From Deltaproteobacteria bacterium (GTDB lineage: Bacteria > Desulfobacterota > Binatia > Bin18): DNA of 6,345 nt. The number at the start of each line of letters is the position of its first letter. The stretch's first letter is position 1. Shown one piece after another: positions 1 through 5,943 of the stretch. Both the position numbers and the translations under genes were made by a program. Location of the stretch: positions 1 to 6,345 of the forward strand of contig JACQEL010000917.1 of the NCBI GenBank assembly GCA_016200595.1, given 5' to 3'. A model generated the notes under the pieces. That model did no database searches. It was not told where the DNA came from and saw only the letters and a program-made list of their open reading frames with translations.

Positions 1-180
1 CCCAGAATGCACGCAAGTGCAAAGCGCTATAAGACCTGGCCGCCGCTGCCGTACTGGTTCATGGGCGCTGCCACTGGGATCATGCTCTTTGCCGGTGTCC
101 TGCTGAAGGAACCTTATGAAGCAACCCCACTCACCGTCTTTGGCGCCGGAAGAACTGCGCAAGATTGCTGCTTAAGCTGA
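1..180 (+). CDS. partial small membrane-protein-like ORF, unknown
   Basis: The frame is open from the left edge to TGA at 178-180, so the true start may lie outside the window; an internal ATG at 7 would give 57 residues. It contains one hydrophobic stretch (YWFMGAATGIMLFAGVLL) after a basic, Pro/Trp-containing segment, which fits one membrane-spanning helix with positive residues before it. The tail after the helix (ending in DCCLS) looks unlike a conserved C-terminus. A second tiny frame, ATG 116 to TAA 175, overlaps it in another phase behind an AAGGA at 106-110 and reads as more ordinary hydrophilic protein. A frameshifted or decayed gene end is therefore possible. I do not recognise the family and assign no function. 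Confidence 0.3.
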   Translation, partial: PRMHASAKRYKTWPPLPYWFMGAATGIMLFAGVLLKEPYEATPLTVFGAGRTAQDCCLS

Positions 181-467
181 TCCTGGTTGCTCCGGAACAA
201 GACGTACTCGCAGCAGAGGGGCAAGGTCCCGGACACCGCGCCCCGGGACGGACTTGCATTATGGCAGGTTCCCTCCAGTACGATTTGCGCAGGATTCCAA
301 TATTTGTAGCACGAATCTCACAGACGGCACGAACCGCCCGCGTTACAATCCGGGGGAATGAGTGGAAAAGTGTCTTGTAGGGTTCGCGGCTCTCGCCCTC
401 CGCTTCCGGGATCCTAGCCAGTGGCCGCGCACAGATGAGACGACGGACAGAGCCGCAAGGACAAAAT
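181..467 (+). promoter_or_regulatory. non-coding region upstream of dps
   Basis: No convincing gene lies here. The open frame from 165 to 380 has no SD and no recognisable protein character. A perfect 7-bp inverted repeat, GTCCCGG (226-232) and CCGGGAC (243-249), encloses a 10-nt loop but is not followed by a T-run, so it is not a classical terminator. A TACAAT at 344-349 resembles a sigma-70 -10 box, but I see no matching -35 at 16-18 bp. If it is used, the dps leader would be about 110 nt. The dps ribosome site is CAAGGA at 456-461, 6 nt before ATG 468. This SD is the reason for preferring 468 over the upstream in-frame ATG at 435. Confidence 0.35.
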
Positions 468-959
468 ATGAACAATACCAACCACAGCCCCGTCCCCCAC
501 GATAGGCCCCCGGAAATCAGCCTGTACATGGTTCAGCTACTCAATCAGACCCTGGTTTGTACCGTGGATCTACGCTCCCAGGTCAGACAGGCCTGCTGGA
601 ATGTCAAGGGCAACGACTTTGCCTTGCTGCATCCTCTCTTCGCCACCCTTGTTACCGAACTCGCAGGGTACACCGACATGGTGGCCGAACGCATTGTTGT
701 GCTGGGGGGGGTGGTGAGGGGAACAGCCCGCACGGCGGCCCTGCAGTCGAGGCTACCGGAGTATCCCGATGCTCTCGTGGACGGCACCGACCATGTACGG
801 GCACTGGCTGAGCGCTTCGCGCAGTACGCCACGGCGCTGCGGGACGACATTACGCTGGCCACTGACGTGGAGGATGCGGGCAGTGCAGCGCTCTACACCG
901 ACCTCTCGCGTCGGGTCGATAAGCAGATATGGATCTTGGAAGCGCACCTCCACCACTGA
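468..959 (+). CDS. dps: Dps-family mini-ferritin with altered ferroxidase site
   Basis: 163-residue ferritin-like protein of the Dps family. Family members form dodecamers that oxidise and store iron, protecting DNA from peroxide in starved cells. The diagnostic block is at residues 42-86: ACWNVKG, then H55, then D70 and E74 (DMVAER), then LGGVVRGT. The C-terminal half (LPEYPDALVDGTDHVRALAE, then DKQIWILEAHLHH) is also typical. Aligned without gaps to E. coli Dps from memory, the ligands equivalent to H63, D78 and E82 are kept as H55, D70 and E74. The H51 position is Cys43 and D67 is Ala59, so iron chemistry may be altered. The N-terminal tail is short and has no Lys, which argues against the Lys-tail mode of DNA binding seen in E. 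coli. The start at 468 has an SD; 435 would add 11 residues. Eight Gs run in the coding sequence at 704-711. The family call is secure; retained ferroxidase activity is not. Confidence 0.93.
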   Translation: MNNTNHSPVPHDRPPEISLYMVQLLNQTLVCTVDLRSQVRQACWNVKGNDFALLHPLFATLVTELAGYTDMVAERIVVLGGVVRGTARTAALQSRLPEYPDALVDGTDHVRALAERFAQYATALRDDITLATDVEDAGSAALYTDLSRRVDKQIWILEAHLHH

Positions 960-1256
960 GGAGTACGCACGGAGCCACGATCGACAAGTGTAAGCGGGGA
1001 GAGAACCGGTGCGGCACAGATCACCGCCCATCGTCAGGTCGCCGCCCAGCATATTGAACGCTCGCCAGCAGGAAGTGCAGAAGAGCGGAACAGCCTTTAG
1101 CAGGAGAGCGAGCAATTGAGCAAGCAGGTCAAGCTAGTGAAGGCTCTGAGGCAAACAGCGGAGGACACGCGAGCAACCGACTCCTGCTTCCCCCCCAGGC
1201 GCAGGGCCTCTATCATACCGCAAGTGATAAGAACGTGGTGGTGTGCTAAAGAATGA
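960..1256 (+). pseudogene. possible decayed coiled-coil ORF after dps
   Basis: After the dps stop (957-959) the same phase stays open to TAG 1098-1100, then again to TGA at 1254-1256. There is only one internal stop in about 99 codons. The translation is rich in Gln, Glu, Lys, Arg and Ala on both sides of the TAG (AAQITAHRQVAAQHIE before it, QESEQLSKQVKLVKALRQ after it), which looks like helical or coiled-coil protein rather than random intergenic DNA. It has no SD and no convincing start codon of its own, and quality falls off after a C7 run at 1190-1196. I read it as a gene remnant or a chance open stretch. No function can be named. Confidence 0.25.
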
Positions 1257-1363
1257 CTGCTATGCCAAGTTCTTGATGATTAGCTGGGTTGCAAGCCTTT
1301 TCAGTTCGACATCAAGCCCAGCAACCATCCGGCTGGAGAACATCATTGAAAGGGGGAATCGTC
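1257..1363 (+). promoter_or_regulatory. slipin upstream region and start-deciding RBS
   Basis: Short non-coding stretch ending in a strong SD, GAAAGGGGG at 1348-1356, 7 nt before ATG 1364. The slipin frame extends upstream to an ATG at 1289, but those 25 extra residues are polar, have no SD and would bury the N-terminal membrane anchor. The SD therefore fixes the start at 1364. I found no good -35/-10 pair. Confidence 0.55.
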
Positions 1364-2125
1364 ATGGGTGATCTTGGCGCTGTACTGACGGTCGTGCTGA
1401 TTGGAGGAGTGTTGCTCGTGAGCGGGCTCAAGGTCCTGTACGAGTACGAGCGGGCCGTTGTCTTTCGGCTCGGTCGGCTCGTGGCTTGCCGCGGGCCAGG
1501 CATCATTTATGTGATCCCGCTGATGGAACGCATGGTCAGGGTAGCCCTGCGCACGATTACGCTAGATATCCCCCCGCAGGACGTGATTAGCCGCGATAAT
1601 GTCTCGCTGAAAGTCAGCGCGGTCCTGTATTTTCGCGTGCTCGATCCTAATAAAGCCACGGTCGAGATCGAGAACTACCTCTTTGCCACCTCCCAGCTCG
1701 CGCAGACCACGCTGCGCAGCGTGTGCGGTCAAGCCGAGTTAGACGAGCTCCTGGCAGAACGGGAGCAGATCAACGCTCGCCTCCAGGAGATCCTCGATGC
1801 CCAAACCGAGCCCTGGGGGGTGAAGGTATCGATGGTAGAGGTCAAACATATCGACCTGCCGCAGGACATGCAGCGGGCCATCGCCCGACAAGCGGAGGCC
1901 GAGCGCGAGCGCCGGGCCAAGGTCATCAATGCTGAGGGGGAATTCCAGGCGGCACAACGGTTGGTCGACGCGGCAGTAATCATCGAGCAGCACCCGGTTG
2001 CACTCCAGTTGCGTTATCTCCAGACCCTTGCCGAAGTGGCAACGGAGAATAACTCGACCACCCTGTTTCCGGTGCCGATCGACCTGATCGCACCCTTCTT
2101 AGCGGCTGCCAAAAAAACGACCTAG
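1364..2125 (+). CDS. slipin/stomatin-like SPFH (band 7) membrane protein
   Basis: 253 residues. Residues 4-22 form one hydrophobic helix that anchors the protein in the cytoplasmic membrane. The SPFH/band 7 domain follows, with the hallmark EYERAVVFRLGRL (28-40), GPGIIYVIP (44-52), a DIPPQDVISRDNV segment (68-80), YFRVLDP (89-95) and ATSQLAQTTLRSV with GQAELDELLAER (108-133). A charged helix (about 170-205, RQAEAERERRAKVINAEGEF) drives oligomerisation in the family, and the conserved tail LFPVPIDLI (234-242) closes it. Known slipins form ring-like assemblies that organise membrane microdomains or regulate membrane proteases and transporters. Many are paired with an NfeD-type protease or partner; none is seen here, so this would be an orphan copy unless nfeD lies elsewhere. 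Length and motif order are normal. The next gene starts 59 bp downstream with no obvious terminator, so co-transcription is possible. Confidence 0.95.
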   Translation: MGDLGAVLTVVLIGGVLLVSGLKVLYEYERAVVFRLGRLVACRGPGIIYVIPLMERMVRVALRTITLDIPPQDVISRDNVSLKVSAVLYFRVLDPNKATVEIENYLFATSQLAQTTLRSVCGQAELDELLAEREQINARLQEILDAQTEPWGVKVSMVEVKHIDLPQDMQRAIARQAEAERERRAKVINAEGEFQAAQRLVDAAVIIEQHPVALQLRYLQTLAEVATENNSTTLFPVPIDLIAPFLAAAKKTT

Positions 2126-2184
2126 GCCTCTTTTTCCTCCTCTATCCACTGACGAGGACCGTCAAGTCCTTACAGGGTAAATTC

Positions 2185-3027
2185 ATGGTACACGGTCATC
2201 AGCGCGATCGAGTTTCTGCACAAGAACCTTTGCAGGGCGGCATTAGACTTCTCGCGGATCGCGATTCGGCTGTTGCTCGAATTAAACGCCCCGCCGGTAC
2301 CTCACCCTACTTCCTCATCTGCGATCATGCCAGCCGCCGGCTTCCGCGTGTGCTCGGCTCCCTAGGGCTGTCCCCCGCAGAGTTGAAGAGCCACATTGCC
2401 TGGGATATCGGCGTGGCGGGTTTGGCTGGACGCTTGGCCGATAGGCTCAATGCCTCTCTGATTCTGCAAACTTACTCGCGGCTGGTGATTGACTGCAATC
2501 GGCCGCCGGGGGCGCCGGACTCTATTGTGACACGGAGTGAGCGTACGCGTATTCCTGGCAACGAAGGCTTATCTCGCAGCGATGCCGAAATCCGCGCACG
2601 TGAAATTTTCCATCCCTACCATGACCGCATCCGTGCCGAACTCGATGCGCGCCGCCAGGTAGAGCGGCCCACGCTGCTAGTGGCTCTGCATAGTTTCACG
2701 CCGTCGTTCTTGGACGTGGCTCGACCTTGGCACATCGGCGTGCTCTATAACCGTGATGCGCGCCTCGGTCGTGTGCTGCTCGACCTGGTACGGCGCGAGC
2801 ATGGCCTCAGCGTCGGTGACAATGAGCCCTATGCGGTGAGCGATGATACGGACTACACCGTTGTAGTGCACGGCGAGCAACGCGGTATTCCGCACGTAGA
2901 GCTCGAAGTCTGCCAGGATCTCATCGCCGATGAACCAGGACAAACCTGGTGGGCGGTGCGTCTGGCGCGGCTTCTTGAAGAGGCGGCGACGATACTGATT
3001 CCCTGCCGCTCAGTATCCCCCGTGTAA
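2185..3027 (+). CDS. N-formylglutamate amidohydrolase family protein
   Basis: 280 residues matching the N-formylglutamate amidohydrolase (FGase, PF05013) family. Its characterised members hydrolyse N-formyl-L-glutamate to formate and glutamate at the end of one histidine degradation route; many homologues have unknown amide substrates. Blocks seen in order: CDHAS (46-50), HIAWDIG (70-76), YSRLVIDCNRPPGAPDSI (97-114), IPGNEGLS (123-130), ALHSFTP (167-173), RPWHIGVLYNRD (180-191), DNEPYAVSD (212-220) and HGEQRGIPHVELE (229-241). The His and Glu residues in these blocks are the likely metal and catalytic ligands; this is inferred from conservation. The length is normal and the frame intact. The ATG at 2185 has a modest AGGG (2174-2177); no other Met exists in the protein, and the first 35-40 residues match the usual pre-domain extension. 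No hutH, hutU or hutI gene is nearby, so a histidine-utilisation role is unsupported. The next gene is a transglutaminase-fold protein, which may share a substrate. Acts in the cytoplasm: no signal peptide. Confidence 0.92.
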   Translation: MVHGHQRDRVSAQEPLQGGIRLLADRDSAVARIKRPAGTSPYFLICDHASRRLPRVLGSLGLSPAELKSHIAWDIGVAGLAGRLADRLNASLILQTYSRLVIDCNRPPGAPDSIVTRSERTRIPGNEGLSRSDAEIRAREIFHPYHDRIRAELDARRQVERPTLLVALHSFTPSFLDVARPWHIGVLYNRDARLGRVLLDLVRREHGLSVGDNEPYAVSDDTDYTVVVHGEQRGIPHVELEVCQDLIADEPGQTWWAVRLARLLEEAATILIPCRSVSPV

Positions 3028-3069
3028 TGAGGGCATTGCACCGCCGAGCCGGAAAGTCGAACGGCCCCC

Positions 3070-3121
3070 ATGGTGTCGTGTTGTTAAAGTGAAGGATGGT
3101 ATCGTGTTGCTAAGGTGCAAG
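3070..3121 (+). repeat. 26-bp imperfect tandem repeat, two units
   Basis: Units 3070-3095 and 3096-3121 abut exactly and match at 21 of 26 positions by eye. They share an ATGGT start, a TCGTGTTG core at unit positions 7-14, and TAA at 16-18. They sit between the amidohydrolase and transglutaminase genes, 83 bp before the latter's start. A tandem protein-binding site or the relic of a local duplication are both possible. Confidence 0.6.
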
Positions 3122-3133
3122 TGTGATGGGAGA

Positions 3134-3153
3134 CTGCCGCGAAACTGCGGCAG
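3134..3153 (+). promoter_or_regulatory. perfect hairpin in transglutaminase leader
   Basis: CTGCCGC (3134-3140) and GCGGCAG (3147-3153) form a perfect 7-bp GC-rich stem with loop GAAACT, 50 nt before the start at 3204. There is no T-run afterwards, so it is not an intrinsic terminator. It may stabilise the mRNA leader, act as a translational control element, or be incidental. The remaining sequence of 3028-3203 shows no gene. Confidence 0.45.
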
Positions 3154-3203
3154 GCCGCTCCGTATGACCTCGAGCATGAGGAACACAGCCAGGGAGGCGA
3201 AAA

Positions 3204-4028
3204 ATGCAAATCCGAGTCGGGTACGAGTTGGTCTACAACTGTCCGCAGCCCACACCGATGATCGTGACGTTGAGCATTCATTACACGCGGATTTCCGACA
3301 TCGTCAAACCGGACCATCTTATCCTCACTCCGTCGATCCCGATCACGGCCTATCGTGACTCCTTTGGCAACTGGTGCAGCCGGATCGTCGCGCCGCAGGG
3401 CCGATTGCGACTGTCGGCCGCTGCAGTCGTGAACGATTCTGGCCAAACTGATCTCGTTGCTCCCTGGGCCCAGCAACACGCGGTGCAGGACTTACCGGAG
3501 GAGTCCTTGATTTTTCTGCTGGGCAGCCGGTATTGCGAGACCGACCTGCTCTCGGAAATCGCCTGGCAGCTGTTCGCCCACTCGCCCACGGGGTGGGGCC
3601 GTGTCCAGGCGATCTGCGATTTCGTCCATCGTCATATCGTTTTTGGCTACCAGCATGCCCGCGCGACCAAGACGGCTTGGCAGGTGTTTCACGAGCGCAA
3701 AGGCGTCTGCCGGGACTACGCCCACCTGGCCATCGCTTTTTGCCGCTGCCTGAATATTCCCGCGCGTTACTGCACCGGCTATCTCGGCGATATTGGCGTG
3801 CCGCCGGTGGACGCCCCCATGGACTTCGCCGGATGGTTCGAAGCCTACCTCGGCGGCAGCTGGTACACCTTCGATGCGCGCAACAATACCCCGCGCATTG
3901 GGCGCGTGCTGATTGCCCGGGGCCGCGACGCCTCCGATGTGGCGCTCAGCACTACTTTCGGCCCGAATACGCTGGAGCGCTTCCAGGTGTGGACCGAAGA
4001 AGTACTCCCCGGCGCCACGAGCGCTTAA
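3204..4028 (+). CDS. transglutaminase-like protein, catalytic His replaced
   Basis: 274 residues with a strong SD (GGGAGG, 3192-3197, 6 nt before ATG). The N-terminal beta-rich part (1-about 80, including YRDSFGNWCSRIVAP) is the bacterial transglutaminase N-domain. The core follows: LLGSRYCETD (105-114), WGRVQAICDFVHRHIVFGY (131-149), the nucleophile motif KGVCRDYAHLAIAFCRCLNIPARYCTGYLG split around Cys169 (166-195), then MDFAGWFEAYLGG (206-218) and WYTFDARNNTPRIGR (220-234). The core is the papain-like transglutaminase fold (PF01841), in which a Cys-His-Asp triad makes or cleaves amide bonds. Cys169 and Asp224 are present. The usual HAW motif reads AGW at 209-211, so the His is missing. From memory, related proteins of this subfamily carry Ser there too, so this may be a subfamily trait. 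No signal peptide, so probably cytoplasmic. It follows the amidohydrolase by 176 bp. The stop codon lies in a perfect 12-bp palindrome (4021-4032). Confidence 0.9.
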   Translation: MQIRVGYELVYNCPQPTPMIVTLSIHYTRISDIVKPDHLILTPSIPITAYRDSFGNWCSRIVAPQGRLRLSAAAVVNDSGQTDLVAPWAQQHAVQDLPEESLIFLLGSRYCETDLLSEIAWQLFAHSPTGWGRVQAICDFVHRHIVFGYQHARATKTAWQVFHERKGVCRDYAHLAIAFCRCLNIPARYCTGYLGDIGVPPVDAPMDFAGWFEAYLGGSWYTFDARNNTPRIGRVLIARGRDASDVALSTTFGPNTLERFQVWTEEVLPGATSA

Positions 4029-4184
4029 GCGCGGCGACGCCTGACGCGCGGCAGCATTCGCCGAGGGGCGGCGATGACCTCGATAACTCTCGGCAGTGAC
4101 CTCACAAAAAGAGGAGGTGCGCCGCAACCATATCCGTGGGGCAGCAGAAAAGAGTTGAAACTTTTAGTGACATTCACCCTAAGG
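4029..4184 (+). other. intergenic DNA with orphan perfect SD
   Basis: No established gene. A 6-bp stem, TCGCCG (4058-4063) with CGGCGA (4069-4074), follows the transglutaminase stop but has no T-run. An eight-base perfect SD, AGGAGGTG, lies at 4112-4119, yet no ATG, GTG or TTG sits 5-10 nt downstream. The nearest start in the longest following frame is GTG 4136, 16 nt away (41 codons, stop 4259-4261), with an ATA at 4130 in the same frame. The predicted peptide has no recognisable features. Confidence 0.35.
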
Positions 4185-4210
4185 AAAAAAGGGGAGCACG
4201 CAGCTTCCCC
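4185..4210 (-). terminator. minus-strand intrinsic-terminator-like hairpin
   Basis: GGGGAGC (4191-4197) pairs with GCTTCCCC (4203-4210) with one bulged T and loop ACGCA. On the + strand it is preceded by AAAAAA (4185-4190). Read on the minus strand this is therefore a GC stem followed directly by TTTTTT, the classical intrinsic-terminator layout. No minus-strand gene is evident upstream of it on that strand (the + strand holds ptsI), so any terminated transcript would be antisense to the ptsI 5' region. Confidence 0.4.
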
Positions 4211-4323
4211 GGTTCATGTTTGCACGCTCTGGGTATGATACCTTATGGACAAAATCGCTGATCATAGCTAGGTAGATCGCCAAAGAGATGCAACTGATGA
4301 AGACGGAGTCGGAAAAAGACACG
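4211..4323 (+). promoter_or_regulatory. ptsI upstream region with short operator-like palindrome
   Basis: GGTATGATACC (4232-4242) is a perfect 5+1+5 inverted repeat that contains TATGAT (4234-4239), a -10-like hexamer. I see no good -35 at 16-18 bp, so this is a candidate promoter or operator only. AAAGAG at 4282-4287 could serve ATG 4297, and GGAAAAAGA at 4311-4319 could serve ATG 4324. Confidence 0.3.
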
Positions 4324-5943
4324 ATGCGTACGCTGGTCGGGGAACGAGTCTCCCCAGGGCTGGCTCAGGGGAAGGCCTTCGTTTACCGAGACGTGCTGCA
4401 GCGAGACTCCGAACTCTCTGAAATAGACAGTACCCAAGTAGATGAAGAAAAGACTAGAATTGAGGAGGCAATCGACGACGTACGGCAGAGTCTGATCATC
4501 GATGCGAAGCGGATTGAGGGGAGATTAGGCAAGAAGTCAGCGGACATCTTCCGCGCGCAAGAGGCAATCCTGCTGGACGCCGCTGTGGTTGAGGAACTCA
4601 AACAGACCGTGGCAGCGGAGAGCATCAATGCTGAGCACGTAATCAGAACCGTTTTCCGACGGCTGGCGCGCAGATTCAGAGACATGAGCGATGAAATGTT
4701 CCGGGCGCGCGGCGATGACATAGACGATTTATCCCGCCGGTTATTGCTATCGTTGGCCGGCATTCAGGCCCATAGCCTCGAAAACCTGCCGGCCAATACC
4801 GTGCTGGTCGCCCGGCGGTTGCTCCCTTCGGATACGGTGTTTCTCTCGCGCTTGTCCACGGTTGCAGTTCTTGCCGAATTCGCTGGCCCCGCAGCGCATG
4901 CGGCTCTGCTGGCGCGCGAGCTTGGCATTCCCTGTGTGGGTGGGATTCCTGAGCTATTAGAAACGGTACACATGGGAGACGTCGTGCTGGTGAACGGGAA
5001 CGAGGGAACGGCGGTGCTCAACCCGGACTCTGGAGCTCGGCAAAAGTTCGCCAGAGATCTTGATGAAGAGCGCAAACGCCAGGAGACGATGGCACAGGTT
5101 AGCCGCCTCGAGCCCACGGTTACTGTGGACGGAGTTGAGGTCGCGGTCATGGCCAATGTCCGCAGTCGGGAAGATGTGGAGCTGGCGATGAACTGTGGTG
5201 CTGATGGGATCGGGTTGTTTCGCACCGAGCCTTTCTTCCTCTCCACCAAGCACTTTCCCTCAGACCGAGAATTCGCGGAATTTCTGCTTGATAGTCTTCA
5301 CCCGGCCCAAGGAAGGCAGGTCGATGTTCGTCTGCTCGACATTGGGGCCGACAAGAACCCGCTCTACCTCCATCTGCCACCGGAGCCCGATCCCTTCCTG
5401 GGACGGCGCGGCGTGCGGGTGCTGCTTGAGTACCCGGACCTGTTGGAGGCGCAATTGCGGGCGCTGCTGGAAGTGTCCCAGCATTTCCATATTGGCGTGC
5501 TGATACCGATGGTGACGACGGAGAGCGATGTGGTTCAGGTGGTGGAGCGGTTCCAGCACTTGGCGGATGACATGGGCATCCGTAAGTTGCCACGGATCGG
5601 GGCGATGATCGAGACGCCGGCGGCGGCCTTGTCAGTGCCGTCGCTGAAGAAGCACGTGGACTTTTTCAGCATCGGCTCTAATGACCTCACCCAATACACT
5701 ATGGCCGCCGGGCGCGAAAATCCCCTGGTGGCGGCGTATTTCATCGACGACCATCCGACTATCCTACGGCTCATCGAATTAGTAATCCGGGAAGCCGGCG
5801 ACACGCCCGTTTCGCTGTGTGGGGAGCTGGCGGGCCGGATTGAGGTTATCCCCAGGTTGCTCAGAACGGGACTCAGGTCTCTCAGCGTGCCTGCCGTATT
5901 GGTTCCGGACGTGAAACAGGCCATCAGGCATTCACGCTCTTGA
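4324..5943 (+). CDS. ptsI: phosphoenolpyruvate-protein phosphotransferase (PTS Enzyme I)
   Basis: 539 residues. Enzyme I takes phosphate from phosphoenolpyruvate onto a His and passes it to HPr; it is a soluble, cytoplasmic, dimeric protein. The N-terminal start MRTLVGERVSPGLAQGKAF matches the family opening, which favours ATG 4324 over 4297 or 4288 (9 or 12 residues longer). Residues 30-140 are the charged helical HPr-binding region. The phosphohistidine is His192 in AGPAAHAALLARELGIP (E. coli His189). The PEP-binding barrel follows: GLFRTE with Arg300, DIGADKNPLYL, LGRRGVR, IPMV, GAMIETPAAA, FFSIGSNDLTQYTMA, then HPTILRL and CGELAG with Cys499 (E. coli Cys502). Oddities: the two residues before the His are Ala-Ala where Thr-Ser is usual, AVDRGN reads AAGREN (Arg kept), and the protein ends about 35 residues before the E. 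coli C-terminus. There is no GAF domain, so it is not PtsP. No HPr, EIIA or EII gene is in the window, so its partner is unknown. Confidence 0.94.
   Translation: MRTLVGERVSPGLAQGKAFVYRDVLQRDSELSEIDSTQVDEEKTRIEEAIDDVRQSLIIDAKRIEGRLGKKSADIFRAQEAILLDAAVVEELKQTVAAESINAEHVIRTVFRRLARRFRDMSDEMFRARGDDIDDLSRRLLLSLAGIQAHSLENLPANTVLVARRLLPSDTVFLSRLSTVAVLAEFAGPAAHAALLARELGIPCVGGIPELLETVHMGDVVLVNGNEGTAVLNPDSGARQKFARDLDEERKRQETMAQVSRLEPTVTVDGVEVAVMANVRSREDVELAMNCGADGIGLFRTEPFFLSTKHFPSDREFAEFLLDSLHPAQGRQVDVRLLDIGADKNPLYLHLPPEPDPFLGRRGVRVLLEYPDLLEAQLRALLEVSQHFHIGVLIPMVTTESDVVQVVERFQHLADDMGIRKLPRIGAMIETPAAALSVPSLKKHVDFFSIGSNDLTQYTMAAGRENPLVAAYFIDDHPTILRLIELVIREAGDTPVSLCGELAGRIEVIPRLLRTGLRSLSVPAVLVPDVKQAIRHSRS

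Noticed and set aside
131..529. Minus-strand open frame of 132 codons across the dps upstream region
   Set aside because: It overlaps the dps start, and I see no domain or credible SD. The composition (Arg, Ser, Cys-rich) looks like non-coding GC-rich DNA.
2126..2184. T-rich stretch after the slipin gene as an intrinsic terminator
   Set aside because: There is a T-run, but no stable stem precedes it.
4021..4032. Perfect 12-bp palindrome over the transglutaminase stop codon as a terminator
   Set aside because: As a hairpin it has only four pairs around a TTAA loop and no T-run; it may be a chance palindrome.
3492..4127. Long minus-strand open frame (211 codons) opposite the transglutaminase gene
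   Set aside because: It is antisense to a clearly conserved gene and has no family features. Such frames are expected opposite GC-rich coding sequence.
4764..5593. Several minus-strand open frames opposite ptsI
   Set aside because: They are rich in Arg, Ser and Pro with no motif; the + strand frame is fully explained by Enzyme I.
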